A stretch of DNA of 64,000 nucleotides from Amycolatopsis taiwanensis DSM 45107 (GCF_000519205.1 NZ_KI912598.1:112400-176399), one strand, 5' to 3'; numbered from the stretch's first letter, positions 11,479 to 19,660 are shown. Notes: generated by a model not told the origin, from the letters alone. Numbers and translations: made by a program.

Positions 11479-12239
11479 GGTCGCACCGCCACCGCGACGA
11501 GATCCAGGCTGGCGTCGCGGTCTTCGCCGTGTAGCTCGAAATCGTCCGCCGTGATGCCGGCGACGTCCGCGAGCAGCCCGGAGGGCCAGGCGGCCTGGCC
11601 CGGCAGCGAGCCCAGCACGACGTCGAGTTGTGCGCCGATGATCGAACCGCCGTAGCGCTCGTCGAGGGCACGCAGGCGCGGTCCGTGGTGCAGGCCGTGC
11701 GGGGCCTCGACGGCGAACCCGGCCTGCCCGAGCAGCTCGTCCAGTTCGGACGGTGCGAGTTCCCGGGTGTGGTACGGGTTGAGCGGGGTGTCCGAATCCG
11801 GCGTGAAGGTGAGCCGGTTGGGCGTGGTGACCACCAGCCGCCCGCCAGGCCGCAGCACCCGGTGGCACTCGGCCAGGAACCCCGCCTGGTCCCACAGGTG
11901 TTCCAGCACCTGGAAGCTCGTCACGACGTCCACAGTGGACGAGCGCACCGGCAGGACGGCCAGGTTCGCGCGAACCGTCCACAGTTGTGGATAACGCCGT
12001 GCGACGTGGGTCGTGGTGGCTTCGTCGTAGTCGAGCGCCAGCACCCGCTCGGCCCGCCCGGCGATCAGGCCGGCGCCGTAGCCCTCACCGCAGCCGGCCT
12101 CCAGCACCGTCGCGCCCCCGCAGTAGGGCAGCAGCGCGCGATACGCCGCCTCATGGCGCCGGAACCAGTAATTCTCCTCGGGGACGCCGGGGACCGTGCG
12201 TTCGCCGGTCAGGTGTAGCGCTTCCGGTGACGTGACCAC
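11475..12239 (-). CDS. SAM-dependent methyltransferase, Rv3030-type
   Basis: 254 residues from the GTG at 12239. The class I Rossmann core is clear: VLEAGCGEGYGAGLIAG (SAM motif I, ~residues 49-65), a DYDEATTTH acidic loop, VVTSFQVLEHLWD (motif IV) and RVLRPGGRLVVTTPNRLTFT. Position directly before the GH57 gene with a TTGA overlap equals Rv3030-Rv3031 in M. tuberculosis, where it is linked to methylated glucan synthesis. The frame is open for a further ~130 codons upstream, but that part belongs to a decayed GNAT gene, and the family N-terminus (TSPEALHLTGERTVPG) begins at the GTG. The substrate is inferred. Confidence 0.88.
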   Translation of the reverse strand: MVTSPEALHLTGERTVPGVPEENYWFRRHEAAYRALLPYCGGATVLEAGCGEGYGAGLIAGRAERVLALDYDEATTTHVARRYPQLWTVRANLAVLPVRSSTVDVVTSFQVLEHLWDQAGFLAECHRVLRPGGRLVVTTPNRLTFTPDSDTPLNPYHTRELAPSELDELLGQAGFAVEAPHGLHHGPRLRALDERYGGSIIGAQLDVVLGSLPGQAAWPSGLLADVAGITADDFELHGEDRDASLDLVAVAVRP

Positions 12240-12312
12240 CCGAGGGACCCTACTTGAGGTCGGTGCCACCTGCGCAGGATGACCGACCCAACCCGGTGGG
12301 CCGGGTGCCGCT

Positions 12313-12640
12313 CTAGCCGGTCGGCCTGATCGCGGCGTAGCGGAGCATGTCCACGCGCTTGCCCGTTGATCACCTGGTGGCTGCGAAGAAGACCCTCCTG
12401 CTCGTAACCCGCAACTTCGGCCGTACGCACGGAGGCGACATTCCACGGCTTCGGCTGTCCCAAGCGCCTCGTCGGTGTCCTTGTCCGCCGCGCAGAAGGA
12501 GTAACCAGCCCTCGTGTCGAGACGGCCGATCTGTCGCTCGATATATGCCAGAGCCTCATCGCGGCTGGCCTTGGCCGGCAGCGAGCCGATCTTGGGCACG
12601 TACGAATCGGTCGACAGGTTCATGACCATGTCCACATCGC
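12313..12640 (-). pseudogene. GNAT acetyltransferase relic
   Basis: Read on the minus strand, the start (DSYVPKIGSLPAKASRDEAL ... RAGYSFCAADKDTDEALG) is typical of RimJ-like GNAT proteins. The reading then jumps to PWNVASVRTAEVAGYEQEGL, which in intact relatives lies ~80 residues further on, so the acetyl-CoA-binding core is deleted. After VING a further frame change restores KRVDMLRYAAIRPTG and a TAG at 12313. At least one internal deletion and two frame changes make this a dead gene. It lies just upstream of the methyltransferase and may still contain its promoter. Confidence 0.65.
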
Positions 12641-12767
12641 CAGCACCCGCCCGACGCCGACGACTCGGGAGATTACGAGATCAATCGTGAGCCGCTTTCC
12701 AACGGCCAGGTGTGGGGGCTGGTAGGGCTGTCGAGCCACAGGGTGTTCCGGCCGTCCGCGTTTACCG

Positions 12768-13820
12768 TCAGGCCCAGCCGGGACGTTCGGTGGCCAGCCA
12801 CAGCCGGTACGCCGACTCGACCGGTTCCCACAGCGACGTTTTCCCCGCCTCGGTCACCGTGTGGTCGGCAAGGCCGACCCGGGCCCACGAGCCGTCCGGT
12901 GCTGCCAGCGTGGCGGCGGTTGGTTCTCGGGTGTCGGGATCGAGCAGTGAGCCGTACACCACGCCGCGGGGCAGGCCCACGAGGTGCGCGAGGAACCACA
13001 CCACAAGCTTCTGCCACGGCGGGACCGGTGCCGTGGTGTGCCAGCGTCGTTCGCCTTCCGCATAACAGACGCGGGGTGCCGGGATGGGCCGGTCTTGCGG
13101 GTGCCGCATCTCCATGAACCCTGCCCACCAGGTGGTGAATCGCCCCTCCAACACGTCGCTGCGACGGCGGAGGTTGACGAGGTTCCCGGCACTGACTGCG
13201 AGCTTGTAGTCCACGAGGATCGCCCCATCGGGCGCGAGTTGCTCGGCCCAGCACCACGGGACTGCCGGCACGGAACAGGTCGCGATGATCCGATCGTAGG
13301 GCGCGTGCTCGGACAGGCCGGCTTCCCCGTCGACCGCGGCGAGGGTTGGCCGATAGCCGGCGGCGGCGAGACGCTCCCGGGCGAGCGCGACCAATCCAGG
13401 GTCGACATCCACGGAGAACACCCGGTCGTCGCCGAGCCGGTGCGACAAGAGCGCTGCGTTGTAGCCCGTACCGGTGCCGATTTCCAGGACGTGGTGGCCG
13501 TCGCGCACATCAAGGGTTTCGAGCATCCGCACCATGAGGTCTGGCTTGGTGCTGGACGACACCGCGGCCTGATATCCGTCACGCTCCTCCAGCGCCGTGA
13601 CCAGCGTTTCCGGCGCGTACACGCGGTCGAGCCGGCCGGCGGTGTCCCACGATGTCCAGTTACCGGTGTCGTCCTGCTCGTAGGCGTGGGGCACGAACAG
13701 GTGGCGCGGCACTTCGGCGACCGCCTCATGCCACTGTGGGGAACGGATGTCGCCACGGTCGCGCAGGAGGTCGGCGAGCCGCTGGGCGCGGCTGGTCCAA
13801 CCGGTTTCGGTAGTGGTCAC
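12768..13820 (-). CDS. PCMT-like methyltransferase of an ATP-grasp RiPP cluster, C-terminus frameshifted
   Basis: 350 residues of the protein-L-isoaspartate O-methyltransferase family: VRDGHHVLEIGTGTGYNAAL is SAM motif I, after a VSSSTKPDLMVRMLE segment. In aspartimidylated graspetides (fuscimiditide, amycolimiditide) such enzymes methylate an Asp of the modified peptide, which then closes to an aspartimide. The GTG at 13820 overlaps the stop of the ATP-grasp gene (GTGA), so the two are coupled. The expected end is missing: after ATERPGW the frame stops, yet the family tail (LGLTVNADGRNTLWLDSP) continues in another frame down to ~12680. Restoring GACCGGCTGG at a CGGCTGGG repeat would join them, so a 10-bp slippage deletion is likely. 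Loss of ~30 residues may impair the enzyme. Confidence 0.8.
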   Translation of the reverse strand: MTTTETGWTSRAQRLADLLRDRGDIRSPQWHEAVAEVPRHLFVPHAYEQDDTGNWTSWDTAGRLDRVYAPETLVTALEERDGYQAAVSSSTKPDLMVRMLETLDVRDGHHVLEIGTGTGYNAALLSHRLGDDRVFSVDVDPGLVALARERLAAAGYRPTLAAVDGEAGLSEHAPYDRIIATCSVPAVPWCWAEQLAPDGAILVDYKLAVSAGNLVNLRRRSDVLEGRFTTWWAGFMEMRHPQDRPIPAPRVCYAEGERRWHTTAPVPPWQKLVVWFLAHLVGLPRGVVYGSLLDPDTREPTAATLAAPDGSWARVGLADHTVTEAGKTSLWEPVESAYRLWLATERPGWA

Positions 13821-14557
13821 TGGGTGCCTTTCGTGAGGAGATCGGCGAGTTGGTCGGTGAGCGGCGCCCCGGTTTCGACTTCTATCCAGCCGTACTGTCC
13901 GGCCGCGTTGATCTCCAGGAATGTCCAGGTGTCGTCCGGCCCGATGACGAAGTCGAGCGCGCCGTAGGTGTGCTCGATACCGCGAATGTCCCGCAGCGCG
14001 GCTTCATCCACGATCGCCGTGTGGGCGAACTTCCTCACGTCGCCCTCGACAATGGAGATGGCACCCAGCATTTTGGTCACCGCTGGGCCCTCGGTCGCGA
14101 ATTCCTCGACGGACGCCGGGCGGTTGGTGATCAGCGTGTCGGCTACCCGCAAGCCGCAGCGAGCTGCCACGGCGAGTTGGAACGGCTTGTAGGCCGAGTC
14201 GGCGAGGCGCGCGGGATGGTTGACCCACCGGGCCGGGAGCGACATCAGGACCCCGCCCAACCCGTACTTCGCCTCGACTTTCGCGTGCTCCCGCTCGGCG
14301 CTGTTCAGCTCGGGCGAAAACCGGTAGGCGCGCGGTGAGCGGTACCAGACAGCGTGGATCTCTTCCAGGTCGATCGTGCGGTGCGGGGTCCGGAGGTGCC
14401 CGGCCCAGCGGCCCCCGCGCAGCTGAGCGGAAAGGCTCAGCTGTGTGGGGAACCAACTGGTATCGATCCGGTGCACCTCGACCCGGCGTGTTTCCAGCGC
14501 GAGCACCATCGTGTCGGCGCTCGGGTCCCGCTCCGCGGCCAAGATGAGCACAGACAT
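13817..14557 (-). CDS. tgmB: ATP-grasp RiPP maturase (TgmB-like), internally deleted
   Basis: 246 residues; family members that install side-chain ester/amide rings in graspetides are ~310-330. The N-terminal pre-ATP-grasp domain is intact (VLILAAERDPSADTMV; IHAVWYRSPRAYRFSP; WVNHPARLADSAYKP). The C-terminal metal/ATP end is also present (LDFVIGPDDTWTFLEINAAG, then QYGWIEVETG). Between GIEHT and YGALDF (about base 13965) the usual ~70-75 residues with the H-LFQE/K-x-VRVTVVG strands of the ATP-grasp core are absent, in frame. The nucleotide site would be incomplete, so activity is doubtful. The ATG at 14557 starts 2 nt after the precursor gene's stop codon; the 3' end overlaps the methyltransferase start. 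Confidence 0.8.
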   Translation of the reverse strand: MSVLILAAERDPSADTMVLALETRRVEVHRIDTSWFPTQLSLSAQLRGGRWAGHLRTPHRTIDLEEIHAVWYRSPRAYRFSPELNSAEREHAKVEAKYGLGGVLMSLPARWVNHPARLADSAYKPFQLAVAARCGLRVADTLITNRPASVEEFATEGPAVTKMLGAISIVEGDVRKFAHTAIVDEAALRDIRGIEHTYGALDFVIGPDDTWTFLEINAAGQYGWIEVETGAPLTDQLADLLTKGTQ

Positions 14558-14559
14558 GG

Positions 14560-14883
14560 TCAGTCGTTGAGATATTCCTCGGACGGACCCTCGTCGCCGT
14601 CCTGCTGGCCGGTTGTGGGCGCGGTCGGCGGCCCCATCTCGATCAGCGGCCGGCCTTCGCCGTCGACCCGGACTTGCCGCTCGTGGTCGTAGTGACCCGC
14701 GGGGCTGGGCACGCCCTCGAACGGGATCGGCGCCATTCTCCGCAGGCCCCACGGGCGCGTGCCCGCAGGGGAGGGGCACTCGTCCACGCCCGAGGCGATC
14801 GACCCCCGCGACAGCGGGAACTGCGCGCTGTCCCCGGCCAGCGGTTCGTCGGTGAACCGGTCATTCTGAGCAACGGTCGTCAT
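14560..14883 (-). CDS. tgmA: ATP-grasp-modified RiPP precursor (TgmA-like)
   Basis: 107 residues. A leader with the family-typical RPWGLRRMAPIPFEG element (~residues 43-57) is followed by a VRVDGEGRPLIEMG stretch and a Thr/Asp/Glu-rich core (PPTAPTTGQQDGDEGPSEEY, then LND). In graspetides Thr/Ser/Lys side chains are joined to Asp/Glu side chains; here three Thr/Ser and six or more acidic residues lie in the last ~22 positions. The Asp-Gly pair is a chemically likely aspartimide site. The second ATG (14883) is chosen because an AAGGA ribosome site sits 6 nt upstream of it and directly abuts the first ATG at 14889. First gene of a precursor / ATP-grasp / methyltransferase operon. Confidence 0.8.
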   Translation of the reverse strand: MTTVAQNDRFTDEPLAGDSAQFPLSRGSIASGVDECPSPAGTRPWGLRRMAPIPFEGVPSPAGHYDHERQVRVDGEGRPLIEMGPPTAPTTGQQDGDEGPSEEYLND

Positions 14884-14997
14884 GCGCATTCCTTTCTTGT
14901 CGAGGTATTCACCATTTCATCCAAACAATCAGAGTGGGAGCCCTTTCACTCGTTTGATGGCGGTATTTCGTACCGGCCGCGCGGACGCGGTTTGCTC

Positions 14998-15112
14998 TTG
15001 GCGCTATTTCGCAGGATGACCGACGGCTGCCGTTGCGTGCCACGGCGAACGGATGCGCCAGGCCGCGTCCGAACCGATTGCTGTAGCCCAGGCCTTTCGG
15101 CTGCGACAAAGT
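14998..15112 (-). pseudogene. Fragment duplicating the C-terminus of the RecG-like gene at 15847-16671
   Basis: The top-strand text GCAGGATGACCGAC (from ~15012) and GGATGCGCCAGGCCGCGTCC, then GAACCGATTGCTGTAGCCCA, repeat, with substitutions and small gaps, the 3' end of the gene that ends at 15847 (GCAGGACGACCGACC; GGATGCGCCAGATGCCGCGC; CCGAACCGGTTGACGTAGCCC). On the minus strand it reads GLGYSNRFGRGLAHPF against SLGYVNRFGRGIWRIR in the longer copy. Only ~115 bp remain, without start or stop. The rest of the 344-bp gap 14884-15227 holds the promoter area of the RiPP operon and no other gene that can be recognised. Confidence 0.6.
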
Positions 15113-15227
15113 CTTCCCAATTACCATCGGAGGTAACAGGCATCGTGGATCATCGAGCCCGAGCGGATACTGACGATGATCGGGCGACGCAGTTGTGAGC
15201 GGTGCAGCAACACGAAGTGGAGTTCGC

Positions 15228-15815
15228 GTGGAGTACAAGCCTCAGTGGCTGACGTCCGACTCATGGGAAGAGTCGGGAGTTATGGAACTGGACCCTTCTC
15301 TCGCCGCTGTCTCGCAGAGCTGGCCGCTGCCCGTGCGCGAGGCGCTGCGGGTGGCCCAGCGGTTCGGGCTTCCTCAGGAGGCGGCGAAGTTCTACCCGAG
15401 CACGGTTGGCGCTCCGTTCGAGGAGTTCTCCGAGGACTCGGGTGCACGGTACTGGCGGCTGGGCCAGATCGGCGCCCAGTCGAGTCCTGCGTACGTGGAA
15501 CTCCAGTACGTTCTCGACAGCGAGGGGCGAGTGCTGGTGCTCGACGACTCGCTGCCGGAACCCCGGTTCGTCAACTCCTCGCTGATCGCGTTCCTCGACG
15601 CGCTGGCCGCGTATGACTACCGGTGCGAGCACGTCGACGACTTCGACCACCTCGAGCCGGAGGACGACGATGACGAGGACGACCCCGCCGAAGCGGCACG
15701 GGTCGCCTTCGGGCTCGAGATCCGCGACCGCCTGCGTGCGCTCGACCCACCGGCGTTCGAGATGGACACCTGGTGGGACCGGGTGTACGAGGAGGTGGCA
15801 CTCGACGCCATCTGA
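15228..15815 (+). CDS. SUKH-4-like immunity-type protein
   Basis: 195 residues if started at the GTG at 15228, which has a GTGGAG ribosome site 5-6 nt upstream; GTG 15195 and ATG 15282 are alternatives in the same frame. The central part (RFGLPQEAAKFYPS ... YVLDSEGRVLVLDDSLPEPR, then FVNSSLIAFLDALAAYDYRC) resembles SUKH-family proteins, especially SUKH-4, which neutralise toxins of polymorphic or contact-dependent systems. A run of Glu/Asp (EPEDDDDEDDPAE, ~residues 146-158) makes the C-terminal part very acidic. No toxin gene is visible nearby, so an orphan immunity or housekeeping role is possible. The family call rests on short motifs. Confidence 0.55.
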   Translation: MEYKPQWLTSDSWEESGVMELDPSLAAVSQSWPLPVREALRVAQRFGLPQEAAKFYPSTVGAPFEEFSEDSGARYWRLGQIGAQSSPAYVELQYVLDSEGRVLVLDDSLPEPRFVNSSLIAFLDALAAYDYRCEHVDDFDHLEPEDDDDEDDPAEAARVAFGLEIRDRLRALDPPAFEMDTWWDRVYEEVALDAI

Positions 15816-15846
15816 CGCGCATGCCGGATGATGCTCCTGCTTGGCC

Positions 15847-16671
15847 TCAGGGCCACTTGCGCAGGACGACCGACCAGGAGGACGGGCCGATGTGGAACTC
15901 CGGGGTCGGGCCGCCGGTGCGCGCCATGGCCGACCGGATGCGCCAGATGCCGCGCCCGAACCGGTTGACGTAGCCCAGGCTCTTCATCGCCCTGGCCAGC
16001 CCGGGGTTGCGGTAGTCGTTGACCCGGTCGAAGTTGTCGGCGCGGACCTGCCCGAAGGGGCCACCCGGGTTGGTCACCTCGATCCGGTCGTCGAACCAGG
16101 CGATCCGCACCGGGGCGTGGGAGTTCTCGTAGTCGCGGTGCATGATCGCGTTCATGCACGTCTCCCGCAGTGCCTCGGGCGGGAAGTCGGTCAGCTGCTC
16201 CTCGCGGAAGCCCTCGCCCTCGGCCAGCCGGGTGCGCAGGTGGGCGGACAGCAACGCGGACAGTGCCTCGGCGGTGGTGACCAGGTTTCCGCGCAGCTCC
16301 TGTTGGTCGACCACGGGCGCATCGAGGTCGACCCCCTGGTACCGGATGAACTGGAGGTAGGCGCCGGGGACGTGCGCGCTCGGGTCGGTGCCCACGGCCA
16401 GCAGGCCCAGCGCGGTGGGCACACCGCCGGGCGTGGTCAGCCGCAGCCAGGCGAGGTCCGCTTCGATCGGGCGGTGGTTCTCCACCAGCGCTTCGGCCGT
16501 CGCGAAGGACGGCAGGTAGGTGGTGTGGAACAGCCGGAGATCCAGGTCGCTCTCGCCCGCGGTGAGCACCGGCCGGCCGTCGAAGGGCGCCGACGAGAAC
16601 CGTCTGGTCTCGTCCACCACATGCCGGTCCGTGCTGAGCGAGTCGACTGGTGTGATCCCCGTTGGCACCAA
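15847..16671 (-). CDS. RecG-like ATP-binding protein lacking its AlbA_2 DNA-binding domain
   Basis: 274 residues. The sequence is the second half of AlbA_2/RecG-related transcriptional regulators: LFHTTYLPSFATAEALVENH, then GAYLQFIRYQGVDLD, then the HATPase_c_4-like end (ALRETCMNAIMHRDYENSHA; RIEVTNPGGPFGQV; GLARAMKSLGYVNRFGRGI). Relatives carry ~130 more N-terminal residues with the AlbA_2 (Schlafen-like) fold; here the protein begins at MVPTGITPVDSLSTDR only just before the family's middle. It is either a truncated gene or a shortened form without DNA-binding module. A degenerate copy of its 3' end lies at ~14998-15112. Confidence 0.65.
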   Translation of the reverse strand: MVPTGITPVDSLSTDRHVVDETRRFSSAPFDGRPVLTAGESDLDLRLFHTTYLPSFATAEALVENHRPIEADLAWLRLTTPGGVPTALGLLAVGTDPSAHVPGAYLQFIRYQGVDLDAPVVDQQELRGNLVTTAEALSALLSAHLRTRLAEGEGFREEQLTDFPPEALRETCMNAIMHRDYENSHAPVRIAWFDDRIEVTNPGGPFGQVRADNFDRVNDYRNPGLARAMKSLGYVNRFGRGIWRIRSAMARTGGPTPEFHIGPSSWSVVLRKWP

Positions 16672-16726
16672 CTGGCTCCTTCGCTAGCGCTGCGGGGGAA
16701 CCCTATCGGGTGAATGGCGGTGCGTG

Positions 16727-17569
16727 TTACACCGGTGACACGGTGACGCTCAACGCACCTGGGCCGACGTGTGCCCCGACGACCGTGCTCACCTCCGCGA
16801 TCACCAGGTCTCGCACGTTGGGCAGCCGATGCCGCAGTTGCTCGGCCACCTGTCGCTCACGCCCGTTCTGCAGGAAGTGCGAGACGGCCAGTTCGACCTG
16901 GCGGGACCCGGCCCGCGCCACGGACAGCTCGATGAGCCGGGACAGCGCACGCGTCGCACCGGCCACCCGCGACAGCGGGGCCACCTCGCCGTCGCGCACG
17001 GTCAGCAACGGCTTGATCGAGAAGGCGTTGCCGATCAGGTGGGCCGCCGCGCCGATGCGGCCACCGCGTCGCAGGTATTCCAGCGTGTCGACGTAGAGCA
17101 GCTCGGTGCTGTGGCGGAAGCGGTGGGCGGCGGCCTCGAGAACCCGGTCGGCCTGCGCGCCCGCGCCGGCGGCTCGCGCCGCGGACAGCACCGCGAAGCC
17201 GAGGCTCATCCCCGTGGTCTGGCTGTCCATGATGTGGACGGGAATTCGCACCTGCTGGGCGGCTTGGCGGGCCGCGTGGACGGTGGCCGACATCCGTCCG
17301 GAGATGTGCAGGCTGACCACCGCGCTCGCGCCGGCGCTGGCCGCTTCCTGGTAGGCCCAGAAGAAGGCGCCCGGATCCGGGGGAAAGGTGGCGACCCGCC
17401 GCCCGGCGCGCAGGGCGGTGGCCAGTTCATGGCGGTCGTACCGGTTCTCGTCGTTGGTCTCCTCGTCCACGAGTAGCTGGAGCTGTACGACTTTGATGCC
17501 CCATTGCTGGGCGAGCTGTTCGGGTAGTGAGGCGGTCGAGTCCGTCACGATCGCTACCTGGTTCGACAC
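16727..17569 (-). CDS. DegV family fatty-acid-binding protein
   Basis: 280 residues, full length for DegV. The N-terminal VAIVTDSTASLPEQLAQQWG carries the conserved DS(T/S)ASL, and the middle has VVSLHISGRMSATVHAARQA and DSQTTGMSLGFAVL, which line the acyl-chain carboxylate pocket. The C-terminal domain includes YLRRGGRIG and FSIKPLLTVRDGEV. DegV/FakB proteins bind a single fatty acid; in Firmicutes they present it to the FakA kinase, but no FakA partner is next to it here. The start is a GTG at 17569. It is divergent from etfB with a 193-bp gap. Confidence 0.9.
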   Translation of the reverse strand: MSNQVAIVTDSTASLPEQLAQQWGIKVVQLQLLVDEETNDENRYDRHELATALRAGRRVATFPPDPGAFFWAYQEAASAGASAVVSLHISGRMSATVHAARQAAQQVRIPVHIMDSQTTGMSLGFAVLSAARAAGAGAQADRVLEAAAHRFRHSTELLYVDTLEYLRRGGRIGAAAHLIGNAFSIKPLLTVRDGEVAPLSRVAGATRALSRLIELSVARAGSRQVELAVSHFLQNGRERQVAEQLRHRLPNVRDLVIAEVSTVVGAHVGPGALSVTVSPV

Positions 17570-17762
17570 AGAGTGCGAGGCTAGCCCGAAAGGGGCAAAG
17601 TTTGAAGCCCATCGACCTCTGGTCCGTCCCGATAAACCGGGACGATCGTCCCAGTAGATGGCGTATCCAGGTGAATGCAGTCACCTCGGCGCGCCGCGGA
17701 GGGAAAAGTTTTCTACGCTACCGCCGAGTAGAGCTGGTTACCCGAGAGGTCGAAGGGGACCC

Positions 17763-18548
17763 ATGACGAAGATTGTTGTCCTGGTCAAGCAGGTGCCGGA
17801 CACCTATTCGGAGCGCAAGCTCGCCGAAGGCGACCACACGCTGGACCGCGAGTCCGCCGACGCGGTGCTCGACGAGATCAACGAGCGCGCCGTCGAGGAG
17901 GCGCTCAAGATCAAGGAGGCCGGTGAGGGCGAGGTCACCGTGGTTTCGGTGGGACCGGACCGGGTGACCGATGCCATCCGCAAGGCGCTGTCCATGGGCG
18001 CCGACAAGGCCATTCACGTCAGTGACGAGGCGATCAAGGGTTCCGACCTGATCGCCACCGCGAAGGTGCTCGCCGCCGCGATCGGCAAGGTCGAGTCCTA
18101 TGACCTGGTCATCACCGGCAACGAGGCTTCCGACGGCCGGGGCGGCGCCGTGCCCGCGGTGGTCGCCGAGCTGCTCGGCCTGCCGCAGCTGACGCACCTG
18201 CGCGAGGTCACCGTCGAGGGCGGCACGATCAAGGGGGTGCGCGAGACCGAGGACGGCCGCGCCACCCTGGAGGCGAACCTGCCCGCGTTGATCAGCGTCA
18301 CGGAGAAGATCAACGAGCCGCGTTACCCGTCCTTCAAGGGCATCATGGCCGCGAAGAAGAAGCCGGTCGAAACCCTCACGATCGCCGACCTCGGCATCGA
18401 CGCGGGCGAGGTCGGTCTCGCCAACGCGTCCTCCACGGTGATCGAAGCCGCCCCGAAGCCGCCGCGCGAGGCCGGCCAGCGGGTCGAAGACGACGGCGAC
18501 GGCGGCGTGAAGATCGTCGAGTACCTGGTCGGTCAGAAGCTCGTCTGA
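17763..18548 (+). CDS. etfB: Electron transfer flavoprotein beta subunit
   Basis: 261 residues (FixA type). The ETF beta signature appears at ITGNEASDGRGGAVPAVVAE and VTEKINEPRYPSFKGIMAAK. Together with EtfA it forms a soluble FAD/AMP heterodimer that accepts electrons from acyl-CoA dehydrogenases and passes them to the respiratory quinone pool. The ATG at 17763 has an AAGGGGACCC ribosome site; the open frame begins further upstream, but the family N-terminus (KIVVLVKQVPDTYSERK) starts here. etfA follows after 26 bp. Equivalent to Rv3029c. Confidence 0.96.
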   Translation: MTKIVVLVKQVPDTYSERKLAEGDHTLDRESADAVLDEINERAVEEALKIKEAGEGEVTVVSVGPDRVTDAIRKALSMGADKAIHVSDEAIKGSDLIATAKVLAAAIGKVESYDLVITGNEASDGRGGAVPAVVAELLGLPQLTHLREVTVEGGTIKGVRETEDGRATLEANLPALISVTEKINEPRYPSFKGIMAAKKKPVETLTIADLGIDAGEVGLANASSTVIEAAPKPPREAGQRVEDDGDGGVKIVEYLVGQKLV

Positions 18549-18574
18549 GGATTGCGGAAACAGGAGACTCATCG

Positions 18575-19534
18575 ATGGCTGAAGTTCTCGTTCTCGTCGA
18601 CCACGCGGGTGGCGAGGTGAAGAAGGTGACCTTCGAGCTGCTGACCGCCGCCCGCGAGCTGGGTGAGCCCGCCGCGGTCGTGGTCGGTGCGCCGGGCACC
18701 GCGAGCAAATTGAGGGAAGCGCTGGGCTCCTACGGGGCCGCGAAGGTTTATGTGGCCGAATCCGACGACGCGGCTTCCTACCTGGTGACGCCGAAGGTGG
18801 ACGCCCTGGCCGCGCTGGCTGGCCGGGCCGCGCCCGCGGCTGTGCTGGTCAGCGCGAGCGCCGAAGGCAAGGAAATCTCCGGCCGGCTGGCGGCACGGAT
18901 GGGCTGCGGCCTGCTGGTGGACGCGGTCGGCGTGCACGCCGACGGCACCGTGGACCAGTCCATTTTCGGTGGCGCATACTCGGTGAAGTCCTCGTCGGCA
19001 AAGGGCTTCCCGGTGATCTCGGTTCGTCCGGGTGGCGTGGAAGCGGTGCAGGCCGAGGGCGCCGCGGTGGAGGAGACCGTCGAGGTCCCAGCCACCGACC
19101 CGGCGAAGTCGGCGCGGATCACTGGCGTGGAGCCGGTGGTGGGCGGTGACCGGCCGGAGCTCACCGAAGCATCGGTCGTGGTCTCCGGCGGCCGCGGTGT
19201 CGGTTCCGCGGAAAACTTCGCGGTCGTGGAGAAGCTGGCCGACTCGTTGGGCGCGGCGGTCGGCGCCTCGCGGGCCGCGGTCGACTCCGGCTACTACCCG
19301 CCCCAGTTCCAGGTGGGCCAGACCGGTAAGACCGTGTCGCCGCAGCTGTACATCGCGCTGGGCATCTCGGGCGCGATCCAGCACCGGGCCGGCATGCAGA
19401 CCTCGAAGACGATCATCGCGGTGAACAAGGACCCGGAGGCGCCGATCTTCGAGATCGCCGACTTCGGCGTGGTCGGCGACCTGTTCAAGGTCGCCCCGCA
19501 GCTCACCGACGAAGTGGCCAAGCGCAAGGGCTGA
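18575..19534 (+). CDS. etfA: Electron transfer flavoprotein alpha subunit
   Basis: 319 residues (FixB type). The C-terminal FAD domain holds the classical signature [20 protein letters not shown] followed by [20 protein letters not shown]. It partners EtfB. The AGGAG ribosome site lies 7 nt before the ATG, 26 bp after the etfB stop. A strong T-tailed hairpin ends the operon 14 bp downstream, so etfBA is a two-gene unit. Equivalent to Rv3028c. Confidence 0.96.
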   Translation: MAEVLVLVDHAGGEVKKVTFELLTAARELGEPAAVVVGAPGTASKLREALGSYGAAKVYVAESDDAASYLVTPKVDALAALAGRAAPAAVLVSASAEGKEISGRLAARMGCGLLVDAVGVHADGTVDQSIFGGAYSVKSSSAKGFPVISVRPGGVEAVQAEGAAVEETVEVPATDPAKSARITGVEPVVGGDRPELTEASVVVSGGRGVGSAENFAVVEKLADSLGAAVGASRAAVDSGYYPPQFQVGQTGKTVSPQLYIALGISGAIQHRAGMQTSKTIIAVNKDPEAPIFEIADFGVVGDLFKVAPQLTDEVAKRKG

Positions 19535-19547
19535 GCCGGCGGCGCGG

Positions 19548-19581
19548 ACCCGGGTCTCCCCACGGGGAGACCCGGGTTTTT
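19548..19581 (+). terminator. Rho-independent terminator of etfBA
   Basis: CCCGGGTCTCCCC (19549-19561) pairs with GGGGAGACCCGGG (19564-19576) and is followed by TTTTT. The stem is 11-13 bp and GC-rich with a tiny apical loop. Confidence 0.9.
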
Positions 19582-19660
19582 CGTTGTTTCCCCAACGTGC
19601 ACACAGTGGTCATCCGGAAGGTCTGCTCCAGGTTGCTGTCGCGCCAGTACACCTGGGTGC

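Noticed and set aside
12240-12635. N-terminal extension of the Rv3030-type methyltransferase to 386 residues
   Set aside because: The extension is the decayed GNAT gene read in one frame; the methyltransferase family starts at the GTG at 12239.
14909-15238. 109-codon minus-strand ORF as a gene
   Set aside because: Only the segment GLGYSNRFGRG resembles a protein, and that is a worn copy of the RecG-like 3' end.
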